Shown here piece by piece: positions 17,937 through 25,897 of a stretch of DNA of 64,000 nucleotides. The notes under the pieces were generated by a model. That model made no database searches. It was given only the letters and a program-made list of their open reading frames with translations, and was not told where the DNA came from. The DNA lies in NCBI RefSeq assembly GCF_007997285.1, contig NZ_VORX01000008.1, positions 62,001-126,000 on the forward strand, written 5' to 3'. The stretch is from Gelidibacter salicanalis. GTDB taxonomy: Bacteria; Bacteroidota; Bacteroidia; Flavobacteriales; Flavobacteriaceae. Made by a program: the position numbers and the translations under genes. Each line of letters begins with the position of its first letter. The stretch's first letter is position 1.

Positions 17937-19082
17937 ATGAGAACGCACCTACATTACATTTTCGTATTACAGATATTTTTATTCACTAGTATTAGTTCCA
18001 CTGCACAAGCCTTTCAGAAAAACAAGGGTAAATTTGTGGTCGTTTTAGACGCAGGTCACGGGGGCACGGATCCCGGAAATACCGGAAATGGTTATAAGGA
18101 AAAAGATATTGCCCTCAATATTGTACTCACCGTTGGAAAAGCGCTAGAGAAACATCCTAATATTAAGGTTATTTACACCCGAAAAACCGATCTCTTTGTG
18201 CCATTAAGGGGTCGCGCAAAAATTGCAAACGACGCTGATGCTGATTTATTTGTTTCTGTGCATTGTAATGCCCATAATTCTAGCGCTCACGGTACAGAAA
18301 CTTTCGTACTAGGTTTACACGCCAACCAGCGCAATTTTGAAGTGGCCAAAAAGGAAAACGAAGTGATTTTCCTAGAGGAAGATTATAAATCGCACTATGA
18401 TGGGTTTGACCCAAATGCTCCGGAATCGTTTATTGGCTTGACGTTGATGCAGGAGGATTACTTAGATCAAAGCACACAATTGGCCCGCTTGGTACAGGAT
18501 AATTTCACCAACAGTTTAAAGCGCACGGACCGCGGTGTAAAACAGGCTGGGTTTTGGGTACTGCACAATACTTACATGCCAAGTATTTTGGTAGAAACTG
18601 GATTCCTAACTTACAAGCCTGAAGGCGCTTACTTAAATTCATCTAAAGGACAGAGTGAGATGTCCTTATCCATCTACAAAGGGATTATGGACTATAAAAT
18701 GATCCTCGATCGAAATGTAGGACAAAATGTTTATAAGGACGTAGCTGACATTGAGAGCATCAAAGAAGCGGTAAATGAAGAATTGAAAGTTGAAGACACT
18801 TCTGCCTTGGTGTATCCAAACACAGTTTTTAAAGTGCAATTGGCCGCAAGCTCAAATAAAGTTGAACCAAAATCATTTAATTTTAAAGGTCTGCAGAATA
18901 TTTCCCGTGAAAAAGAAGGTAAATTGTTTAAATATTTCTCCGGCTATACGTCTGATTATAATGAAGTTAAGAAACTTGCTGAAGTTGCCAAGGCTAAAGG
19001 CTACCCATCTTCTTTTATTGTAGCCTATCAAAATGGGGAGCGCGTAGACCTGTCTGAGGTTCTAAAATCTCCCGTAAATTAA
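17937..19082 (+). CDS. N-acetylmuramoyl-L-alanine amidase (Amidase_3) with SPOR-like tail
   Basis: 381 residues with an N-terminal signal peptide (cut near residue 24). The catalytic zinc site has His41 in VLDAGHGG, Glu55 in GYKEKD, His109 in SVHCNAH and Glu220 in ILVETGFL. An insert at about 120-170 is common in Bacteroidetes amidases. The last 90 residues (VFKVQLAASS onward) resemble a SPOR peptidoglycan-binding domain. It cleaves the MurNAc-L-Ala bond in the periplasm, probably at septation. It is divergent from lptD and followed by mlaD. Confidence 0.9.
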   Translation: MRTHLHYIFVLQIFLFTSISSTAQAFQKNKGKFVVVLDAGHGGTDPGNTGNGYKEKDIALNIVLTVGKALEKHPNIKVIYTRKTDLFVPLRGRAKIANDADADLFVSVHCNAHNSSAHGTETFVLGLHANQRNFEVAKKENEVIFLEEDYKSHYDGFDPNAPESFIGLTLMQEDYLDQSTQLARLVQDNFTNSLKRTDRGVKQAGFWVLHNTYMPSILVETGFLTYKPEGAYLNSSKGQSEMSLSIYKGIMDYKMILDRNVGQNVYKDVADIESIKEAVNEELKVEDTSALVYPNTVFKVQLAASSNKVEPKSFNFKGLQNISREKEGKLFKYFSGYTSDYNEVKKLAEVAKAKGYPSSFIVAYQNGERVDLSEVLKSPVN

Positions 19083-19106
19083 AAAGATTCTTAATATATT
19101 TATACC

Positions 19107-19114
19107 TAATTTTG
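19107..19114 (+). promoter_or_regulatory. -7 promoter box for mlaD
   Basis: TAATTTTG, an exact TAnnTTTG, 21 bases before the TTG start at 19136. No clear -33 TTG at the usual distance. Confidence 0.45.
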
Positions 19115-19135
19115 TGCATCTAAATCTCAAAGACT

Positions 19136-20128
19136 TTGAAAATATCAAGAGAAGTTAAAACTGCAATACTCGTTATCCTTGGGATTCTCCTTATGGTATT
19201 TACGATAAACTACTTAAAGGGTATTAACATCCTTAAAAAGCATAACCGTTACCAAACACAATTTGATTACAACGCATTGAGTACCGCTTCCCTAGTAACC
19301 ATTAAAGGGAATAAAATTGGGAAAATTGAAGAAATTACCTACGATGATAAAACGGGTAAAACAATTGTCACTTTGATAATTACTGAGGATGTCAAATTTT
19401 CTACTAACAGCAAGATCCGTATGTATGAGACTGGTTTAATGGGCGGAAATGCTTTGGCCATTGTGCCTATGCCCGGTCCTGAATTGGCTAAAGATGGTGA
19501 TTTCTTGGAATCAGAAATAGAAGAAGGACTCATCACCAGTTTGACGAAAAACTTTTCAGGAATCAGTAGTAATTTGGGCGTTACCCTAAAAGCTGCTGAT
19601 TCGTTGATGACCAACTTCAATAGTTTGATCGTTAGTGAAAATGAAGACGGTTTAAAAGCGGCCATTGCTGAACTGAATAAAACAATTGTTTCTTTTAGAA
19701 GCGTATCCACTGCTATGAACTCCTTGGTAGTTAAGAATGATAAGTCTTTGACCTCTGCGATTGATAATTTTGATACCCTTTCAGGAAATCTTGCCGAAAT
19801 CACTACTGAGTTCAAACAAGTTGAAATTTCTAAAACCTTTGCAAGTCTCGACAATACTTTACAGGAAGTTAATAACTTATTAGCGAGTGTAAAAGATGGG
19901 AAGGGCTCTCTGGGAAAATTACTTAATGAAGATCAGTTGTATGTTAACCTTGAATCGGCGTCCCTTCAGTTGGAGCAATTACTTCAAGATTTTAAATTGA
20001 ATCCTAAGCGTTATGTACACTTTTCTGTTTTCGGAAAAAAACCGAGACGTTTCGATGCGGAAGGCAATATTATTGAAGATGAAAAAACACAACCAGAAGA
20101 GATTCTTATAGAAGTAGACAATAACTAA
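19136..20128 (+). CDS. MlaD-family (MCE domain) lipid transport protein
   Basis: 330 residues beginning with a TTG. The N-terminus KISREVKTAILVILGI is the standard family opening, so TTG is the genuine start. A membrane anchor at about 9-29 is followed by the MCE domain (about 38-115, with GNKIGKIEEI and YETGLMGGNAL) and a helical coiled-coil-like tail to residue 300. MlaD proteins bind phospholipids in the periplasm as part of retrograde or anterograde lipid transport. No MlaE or MlaF gene is adjacent. It is 11 bases upstream of an Fe-S membrane protein gene. Confidence 0.9.
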   Translation: MKISREVKTAILVILGILLMVFTINYLKGINILKKHNRYQTQFDYNALSTASLVTIKGNKIGKIEEITYDDKTGKTIVTLIITEDVKFSTNSKIRMYETGLMGGNALAIVPMPGPELAKDGDFLESEIEEGLITSLTKNFSGISSNLGVTLKAADSLMTNFNSLIVSENEDGLKAAIAELNKTIVSFRSVSTAMNSLVVKNDKSLTSAIDNFDTLSGNLAEITTEFKQVEISKTFASLDNTLQEVNNLLASVKDGKGSLGKLLNEDQLYVNLESASLQLEQLLQDFKLNPKRYVHFSVFGKKPRRFDAEGNIIEDEKTQPEEILIEVDNN

Positions 20129-20139
20129 CCAACCACCTC

Positions 20140-21441
20140 ATGAATTACATTCCAAATATCCTTTTTGCTATAGCATTGTTTATAGGCATTGGTTATTTTG
20201 CAAAAAATGTAAAAAAGCTGATCCGCAACATTCAACTTGGTCACGATGTGGACGTGAGTGATAACACCTCACAACGTTGGAAAAACATGGCGATGATTGC
20301 CATGGGTCAGAGTAAAATGGTGAAACGTCCAATTGCTGGCTTTCTACATATTATAGTGTATGTTGGTTTCATTATCATCAATATTGAGGTTTTAGAAATT
20401 ATCATTGATGGTCTGGTGGGGACACATCGCATTTTCTCAGGTATCGGACCACTATACGGGGTGCTTATTGGTGCTTTTGAAGTATTGGCACTTCTCGTTT
20501 TTATTTCGGTAATTATCTTCTGGATTCGACGAAATGTTGTTAAAATCAAGCGTTTTTGGGCCAATGAGATGACCAGTTGGCCAAAGAGTGATGCCAACTA
20601 TATTCTTTATATTGAGATGGTACTTATGCTCTTGTTTTTGGTCATGAATGCCACTGATTTGCAGTTCCAGAACATGAATAATGGGAACGTGATCAGTCAA
20701 TTCATTACACCTTTGTTTAGCGGACTTTCAGAAAGCACAATTCATAGTGTAGAACGCACCGCTTGGTGGCTACACATTTTAGGAATTTTAGGATTTTTAA
20801 ACTATTTGTATTTCTCCAAGCATTTACATATCCTCTTGGCATTCCCAAACACCTATTACGGAAAAGTGAAACCTAAAGGCGAATTGGACAATTTGGAAGC
20901 CGTAACCAATGAGGTTAAAATGATGATGGATCCAAATGTCGATCCTTTCGCGGCGCAACCAGAAACTACAGAAGTACCGGCAAAATTTGGAGCCAGTGAT
21001 GTTCAAGATTTAAACTGGGTACAATTACTAAATGCTTATACCTGCACGGAATGTGGACGTTGCACAAGTGAATGTCCGGCCAATCAAACGGGTAAAAAAT
21101 TATCGCCTCGAAAAATCATGATGGATACTAGAGATCGTCTTGAAGAAGTAGGCAGAAATATAGATACTAACAACGGAGTTTTTAAAGAGGACGGTAAGCA
21201 ATTATTAGATGATTATATTACCAGAGAGGAACTTTGGGCCTGCACGACTTGTAATGCTTGTGTTGAAGCTTGTCCGGTAAGTATAGATCCGTTATCCATT
21301 ATTATGGACATGCGTCGCTATTTAGTAATGGAGCAGTCCGCAGCACCAATGGAGTTGAACACTATGATGACCAATGTCGAAAATAATGGCGCACCATGGC
21401 CTTATAATCAAATGGACCGACTGAATTGGAAAAATGAATAG
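20140..21441 (+). CDS. Membrane-bound (Fe-S)-binding oxidoreductase, HdrD/NarG-like type
   Basis: 433 residues. The first 240 residues hold about five membrane helices, with conserved histidines (for example HIIVYVGF, WWLHILG, KHLHILLAF) suitable for heme binding. The C-terminal part has two 4Fe-4S clusters: Cys302, 305, 308, 312 and Cys368, 371, 374, 378. It probably passes electrons between a soluble dehydrogenase and the quinone pool. The likely soluble partner is the CCG-domain protein at 22147, which makes a split heterodisulfide-reductase-D-like unit. Substrate unknown. Confidence 0.85.
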   Translation: MNYIPNILFAIALFIGIGYFAKNVKKLIRNIQLGHDVDVSDNTSQRWKNMAMIAMGQSKMVKRPIAGFLHIIVYVGFIIINIEVLEIIIDGLVGTHRIFSGIGPLYGVLIGAFEVLALLVFISVIIFWIRRNVVKIKRFWANEMTSWPKSDANYILYIEMVLMLLFLVMNATDLQFQNMNNGNVISQFITPLFSGLSESTIHSVERTAWWLHILGILGFLNYLYFSKHLHILLAFPNTYYGKVKPKGELDNLEAVTNEVKMMMDPNVDPFAAQPETTEVPAKFGASDVQDLNWVQLLNAYTCTECGRCTSECPANQTGKKLSPRKIMMDTRDRLEEVGRNIDTNNGVFKEDGKQLLDDYITREELWACTTCNACVEACPVSIDPLSIIMDMRRYLVMEQSAAPMELNTMMTNVENNGAPWPYNQMDRLNWKNE

Positions 21442-21651
21442 TCTACCCGCATTTCACATTTGATAAAATATATTCCAAATTTTAAAGGATACGCAACAGA
21501 GCTCAGGGATTACTGAGCAATATTGAAAACCCTGACAAATACAATCTTATTAAGGGCTATGTGAAAGAATAATATTAGTTTTAAGCTTGAGTTATTATAA
21601 ATCGAGAGTTTAATTAATAAAAATCCCGACAATATTTAGGGTGCGACAGGT
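21442..21651. other. 210-base gap with a possible degraded coding remnant
   Basis: The gap between the two redox genes contains overlapping fragments that read like protein: HLIKYIPNFKGYATELRDY in one frame up to a stop near 21515, then GLLSNIENPDKYNLIKGYVKE in the next frame, ending at TAA near 21570. A single frameshift would join them. I do not recognise the product, and chance cannot be excluded at this length. Confidence 0.25.
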
Positions 21652-22098
21652 ATGAAAAGAGAAGAAGCAGATAAATTTTTACACGATAAAGTTGAGAAAG
21701 GAGAGAAAGTCAGTCCGGTACTTCCTGAAGGTGTCAAAAACTATTTAATTGATATTGATGGCACGGTTTGCGACGATATTCCAAATGAAGAGCCAGAACG
21801 TATGCTGACGGCAGAAGTATATCCTGACGCTTTAGTAACCTGTAATAAGTGGTATGACGAAGGTCATATGATTTGTTTTTTCACCTCCCGAATGGAAGCA
21901 CACCGCGGATATACGGAAACTTGGTTGAAAAAACACGGATTTAAATACCACACTTTATTGATGGGCAAACCACGTGGCGGCAACTACCATTGGATTGATA
22001 ACCATTTGGTAAAGGCAACCCAATACAAAGGAAAGTTTACGGAACTTGTAGACAAAAATGTGACCATTCAAGTATTTGATGATGGGCACCATGATTAG
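21652..22098 (+). CDS. Small HAD-superfamily phosphatase-like protein
   Basis: 148 residues with the HAD motif I DIDGT (Asp34 and Asp36), a motif II-like FFTSR and a late KATQYKGKF lysine region. The end, VFDDGHHD, supplies acidic residues where motif IV is expected. Related Flavobacteria entries are sometimes labelled phosphoheptose isomerase, which the visible motifs do not support. The substrate is unknown. It is inserted between the two halves of an Fe-S redox system, and the same-strand tight spacing suggests one transcript. Confidence 0.75.
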   Translation: MKREEADKFLHDKVEKGEKVSPVLPEGVKNYLIDIDGTVCDDIPNEEPERMLTAEVYPDALVTCNKWYDEGHMICFFTSRMEAHRGYTETWLKKHGFKYHTLLMGKPRGGNYHWIDNHLVKATQYKGKFTELVDKNVTIQVFDDGHHD

Positions 22099-22106
22099 AC
22101 CAATCT

Positions 22107-22120
22107 CTTGCCAAGGCAAG
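22107..22120. repeat. Short perfect palindrome in the leader of the CCG-domain gene
   Basis: CTTGCC and GGCAAG arms around a two-base AA centre, between the HAD gene and the CCG-domain protein. It could be an operator or a weak hairpin; nothing else supports a function. Confidence 0.25.
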
Positions 22121-22146
22121 GTGAATAAGATATAAAAGAGTACACT

Positions 22147-22938
22147 ATGAGCAGTACATTGAAAGTGCCAACAATGGCGGAATTTATGGCAGAAGGAAAG
22201 CAACCAGAAGTCCTATTTTGGGTAGGTTGCATGGGAAGTTTTGATGATAGAGCAAAAAAAGTAACCAAAGCTTTTGTAAGGTTATTGAACCGAGCTAACG
22301 TAGAGTTTGCGGTATTGGGTACTGAAGAAAGTTGCACGGGAGATCCTGCAAAACGTGCAGGGAATGAGTTTCTTTTCCAAATGCAGGCAGTTACCAATAT
22401 TGAAGTGCTCAATGCCTATGAAATTAAGAAAATTGTCACAGCCTGTCCGCACTGTTTCAATACTATAAAAAATGAATACCCAGGACTAGGTGGCAACTAT
22501 CAAGTAATGCACCACACCCAATTTTTAAAGTCGCTTTTAGATGAAGGACGCTTAACTATTGAAGGAGGTCAATTTAAAGGCAAGCGCATTACATTTCATG
22601 ATCCTTGCTACTTGGGCCGCGCCAACGATGTGTATGAAGCACCAAGGGACTTAATCAGAAAGCTGGATGCCGAGTTAGTGGAAATGAAAAGTTGTAAATC
22701 TCGAGGTTTATGTTGTGGTGCCGGCGGTGCCCAAATGTTTAAAGACGCTGAACCAGGTACTAAAGAAATTAACGTAGCTCGTACCGAGCAAGCTATTGAT
22801 GTAAAACCACAAATTATTGCCGCTGGATGTCCGTTTTGCAATACCATGATGACGGATGGGGTTAAAGCCAAAGACAAAGAATCTGAAATTCAAGTGATGG
22901 ATATTGCTGAATTGATCGCCAACGCACAAGACCTGTGA
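22147..22938 (+). CDS. (Fe-S)-binding protein with two CCG domains
   Basis: 263 residues with duplicated cysteine-rich CCG domains: Cys28, Cys63, Cys100 and Cys103 in the first, then Cys154 (HDPCYLG), Cys189-190 (CCGAGG), Cys228 and Cys231 (GCPFC) in the second. These domains are found in heterodisulfide reductase B, GlpC and LutA-type proteins and bind Fe-S clusters. It likely forms a complex with the membrane Fe-S protein at 20140. The stop overlaps the next gene region closely, and the ATG of the following small gene starts one base after the TGA. Confidence 0.88.
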   Translation: MSSTLKVPTMAEFMAEGKQPEVLFWVGCMGSFDDRAKKVTKAFVRLLNRANVEFAVLGTEESCTGDPAKRAGNEFLFQMQAVTNIEVLNAYEIKKIVTACPHCFNTIKNEYPGLGGNYQVMHHTQFLKSLLDEGRLTIEGGQFKGKRITFHDPCYLGRANDVYEAPRDLIRKLDAELVEMKSCKSRGLCCGAGGAQMFKDAEPGTKEINVARTEQAIDVKPQIIAAGCPFCNTMMTDGVKAKDKESEIQVMDIAELIANAQDL

Positions 22939-22939
22939 T

Positions 22940-23137
22940 ATGCCTGAAGTTAGCAAAAAAAGAGTTCTGATTGCAGCATTGATAGGAGGCTCCATATTCT
23001 GTATTGTAGTGCTTATTTTTGATTATATCTTAGGACGCGGAATCCGGTGGGAACGCTTGGCATTTTATTTTCCGTTTGCAGTGGTAGTTTATGGTTATTT
23101 AAGCTATCGCAACTTTAAAAAGCAGCAAAAAAAGTAA
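22940..23137 (+). CDS. Small two-helix membrane protein, unknown function
   Basis: 65 residues: MPEVSKKRVLIAALIGGSIF then a first hydrophobic helix (10-30), a charged loop GRGIRWER, a second helix (37-56) and a Lys-rich tail (FKKQQKK). The ATG follows the preceding stop by one base, which implies translational coupling with the CCG-domain Fe-S gene. It could be a membrane anchor for the neighbouring redox pair or an unrelated gene carried in the operon. No family recognised. Confidence 0.6.
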   Translation: MPEVSKKRVLIAALIGGSIFCIVVLIFDYILGRGIRWERLAFYFPFAVVVYGYLSYRNFKKQQKK

Positions 23138-23167
23138 AGTTTTCTAAATTAATACGACACATCATCT

Positions 23168-23683
23168 ATGTTCACCAATCAGCAAATTAACTTAGATGCT
23201 TTGCCTACTATTGATGATCTCAATTATAAACCGGTTTCAAAACAATATCTCAAAATCATCATTATAAACCGGAGCGCTATTTATCTCATCATAATGGCGG
23301 CGTTATGGATTGCGAAATTGAAGGTCATGGACCACACGTTTCAAAACCTATTTTGGTACATCTTTGCAGTGGTTATTTTTATAGCTATTGTCAATTTAAT
23401 GTTTTGTATAATGGCATTTAAAACCCGTAAATATGCAATTAGAGAGCAGGATGTCATCTACACCAAAGGATTGTTGGTCAATTCTATAGCGGCAGTTCCC
23501 ATTTCGCGCATTCAACATTTAGAAATATCCCGAACCTGGCTGGCCAGAAAACTCAATTTAGCTACCTTAAACATTTTTACCGCCGGCGAATCTGGAATTG
23601 ATTTAAGCATTGAAGGTCTTGATCATAGCGAAGCCAAAAAAATCAATGACTATTTAAGTGAACGCGTCAATGGCACAATTTGA
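23168..23683 (+). CDS. bPH2-domain (DUF304) membrane protein, YdbS-like
   Basis: 171 residues with two membrane helices (about 38-58 and 65-85) followed by a bacterial PH-like domain (AIREQDVIYTKGLLVNSIAAVPISRIQHLEI region). The IPISRIQ-type motif is characteristic of YdbS. YdbS/YdbT pairs form a two-gene membrane unit linked in Bacillus to protection from bacteriocins. The gene overlaps the next one, and together they make a conserved pair. Confidence 0.85.
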   Translation: MFTNQQINLDALPTIDDLNYKPVSKQYLKIIIINRSAIYLIIMAALWIAKLKVMDHTFQNLFWYIFAVVIFIAIVNLMFCIMAFKTRKYAIREQDVIYTKGLLVNSIAAVPISRIQHLEISRTWLARKLNLATLNIFTAGESGIDLSIEGLDHSEAKKINDYLSERVNGTI

Positions 23684-25166
23684 TTTTTCACATCCAGCAC
23701 GGCAATCACCGAAAGGAATTATAATCATCTTTGCGCTAAACACCTATAAATTCGTGGCGCGTTTTTTCGTGCTTTTTTTAGCGTTAGGACTATCGCTATC
23801 CAAAAATGAATCCTTTTCCTTCCTGAACACGACTAACATCATTCTAATGCTGCTCGGTATCTTTATTGTAATATTAGGATTTGCAATTCTTAAATACCTC
23901 AATTTTAAGTTCTATCTCGATAAAGATGAGTTTCATTTAGCTACTGGAGTGTTCAATAAAGACACTACTATTCTTCCTAAATCGAAGATTCAAAATGTCT
24001 ATATCAAGCAAAATTTTATTCAACAAATAATTAATGTAGTATCATTAACAATCGAGACTGCTGGTGACGATAAGGCTGAAATAGAAATCAATGCCTTAGA
24101 TCGTGCCACAGCGCTGCAGCTTAAAGCCCAACTGTTTACTAATGCTCAATTAGAGAACTCAGACGTTCCAGCCGAAACTCCGCAACAAACTATCTTTTTT
24201 AAAGCGTCAGTGCAGCGGCTATTGTTAGAAGGGATTTCTCAGAACCACGTCAGGAGTTTTTTGATTATTATTTCGTTTGTTCTTGGACTCTTTAATGAAT
24301 TCGAAAAATATGTAGAGGACTATCAAATTGCCGATCGCGTAAAATCGACCATTAATCTGCAATCCGGTAGTTTCTTTAATGTTTTACTAGCGAATCTATT
24401 TCTGGTGATGCTCGCGGTCTTGGTCTCCATGCTATTCTCAATTATTAAAACGTTTATTGCGAATTACAATCTCGAAGTTGTTGAAAATAAAGACACTATT
24501 GAAATCAATAAAGGCCTTTTTAATAAGCTGTCGTTAATCTTAACGCCAATAAGGATTCAAAATCTGGTGATAAAAACCAACCGATTAAAATCTTTCTTTG
24601 GATTGCACACCTTATCGATAAAACAGGCCATGATCAATAAGAAGCAGCAGAAACACTTTAAAATTGTGGCTTTGGATAAACCGCAATTGGCGCATTTAAT
24701 TGAGAAAATATTTTCGCAATATCCAGGGGTGGGGGAGTTTCATAAACCAGATGCCTATTACAAACGGGTGCTGATCCTTCGGGCTGCGGTTATCGGAGTT
24801 CTCCTCAACATTCCTGCTTTTTTTATTATAGGCGATTATTTTTGGCTGATTAATATTGGCATTCTTGCGTGGATTGTTTTATTTGTGCATTTCACTTATA
24901 ACAAAGCAAGTTTTCAAATTACGGACGAATACCTCACCGTGACTAGTGGATTTATTGACCGGGTGCGGCAAATTAACCAGCTGCACAAAATACAATCTGT
25001 AGCGCTCAAACAAAGTTTTTTTCAGAAGCAACGGCAAATTGCTTCACTCCATATTGCAACGGCTTCTCATACAGTCAAAATCCCATATATTACAGAGAAA
25101 AACGCCAAATCAATTTACGATTATCTCTTATTTAAGATTGAATCTCAAGACCGAAATTGGATGTAA
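23670..25166 (+). CDS. bPH2-domain (DUF304) membrane protein, YdbT-like
   Basis: 498 residues from the ATG at 23670; a GTG at 23658 would add four residues and is less likely. Three repeats of the bPH2 domain occur, each preceded by a pair of membrane helices: about 20-130, 200-330 and 375-490. PKSKIQNVYIK, TPIRIQNLVIK and HKIQSVALK are the repeated motifs. It overlaps the YdbS-like gene by 14 bases. The role is probably membrane stress protection; the partner and ligand are unknown. Confidence 0.85.
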   Translation: MAQFDFSHPARQSPKGIIIIFALNTYKFVARFFVLFLALGLSLSKNESFSFLNTTNIILMLLGIFIVILGFAILKYLNFKFYLDKDEFHLATGVFNKDTTILPKSKIQNVYIKQNFIQQIINVVSLTIETAGDDKAEIEINALDRATALQLKAQLFTNAQLENSDVPAETPQQTIFFKASVQRLLLEGISQNHVRSFLIIISFVLGLFNEFEKYVEDYQIADRVKSTINLQSGSFFNVLLANLFLVMLAVLVSMLFSIIKTFIANYNLEVVENKDTIEINKGLFNKLSLILTPIRIQNLVIKTNRLKSFFGLHTLSIKQAMINKKQQKHFKIVALDKPQLAHLIEKIFSQYPGVGEFHKPDAYYKRVLILRAAVIGVLLNIPAFFIIGDYFWLINIGILAWIVLFVHFTYNKASFQITDEYLTVTSGFIDRVRQINQLHKIQSVALKQSFFQKQRQIASLHIATASHTVKIPYITEKNAKSIYDYLLFKIESQDRNWM

Positions 25167-25172
25167 AAGTTG

Positions 25173-25180
25173 TACTTTTG
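25173..25180 (+). promoter_or_regulatory. -7 promoter box for the 161-residue conserved protein gene
   Basis: TACTTTTG, an exact TAnnTTTG, 21 bases before the ATG at 25202. An upstream TTG at 25157 is 13 bases away, shorter than usual. Confidence 0.5.
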
Positions 25181-25201
25181 TAACTCATTAAAAATTTCAT
25201 T

Positions 25202-25687
25202 ATGCTAGTCGATTTTAATACCTTACCAGAAGAATCCCGTGTTTGGATCTATCAAGCCAACCGCTCTTTTACCGATGAAGAAATTGTAGAATTGGAATCA
25301 AAATTAGATACATTTATTTCTAACTGGACGGCCCATGGCAGCGATTTACAATCAGGATATCTTATTAAATATAAACGATTTATCGTTATTGCCTTAAATC
25401 AAAGCTTAACCAAGGCAACAGGTTGCAGTATTGATGCATCTGTTCATTTTATTCAGCAATTGGAAAAAGAATACACTGTTGATCTGATGGACAAAATGAA
25501 CGTGTCATACAAGCAAGGCGATTTTATTGCCTACAAAACCCTAATTGATTTCAAAAAAATGGCGAAAGACAAAGCGGTTTCAAAAAACACGATTGTCTTT
25601 AATAATTTGGTCCATAATATTGCTGAATTTAACGAAAATTGGGAAGTCCCGGCCAGTGAAAGTTGGCACAGCCGTTTTGTAAAATAA
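25202..25687 (+). CDS. Conserved flavobacterial protein, 161 residues (often labelled ABC transporter ATPase)
   Basis: The sequence begins MLVDFNTLPEESRVWIYQ and ends VPASESWHSRF, typical of a Flavobacteria-wide small protein. I see no Walker A (GxxGxGKS/T), signature LSGGQ or Walker B, so the common ABC-ATPase label is not supported. The internal CSIDASVHFIQQLE and the size suggest a soluble single-domain protein. A -7 box lies just upstream, giving it its own promoter after the bPH2 pair. Function unknown. Confidence 0.75.
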   Translation: MLVDFNTLPEESRVWIYQANRSFTDEEIVELESKLDTFISNWTAHGSDLQSGYLIKYKRFIVIALNQSLTKATGCSIDASVHFIQQLEKEYTVDLMDKMNVSYKQGDFIAYKTLIDFKKMAKDKAVSKNTIVFNNLVHNIAEFNENWEVPASESWHSRFVK

Positions 25688-25897
25688 CGGTCATTCACTT
25701 ATCTGGCATTCATTTTGGCTTCTCTTTTTGAGAACCAACTGCTTGCCTTTTTTTTATATCAAAGAGATATTTGTAGAGCACACTATGACCTGGCATTCTT
25801 CGTTATAAAACTATCTTAAAATTTTATGAACATCCGCTAAAAGTGGTATTTTGCCACCTGTTAAACCTAACACTTAGCTTAAAAGCCCCAAATTTAT

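Noticed and set aside
25202-25687. ABC transporter ATPase
   Set aside because: No Walker A, signature or Walker B motif is present.
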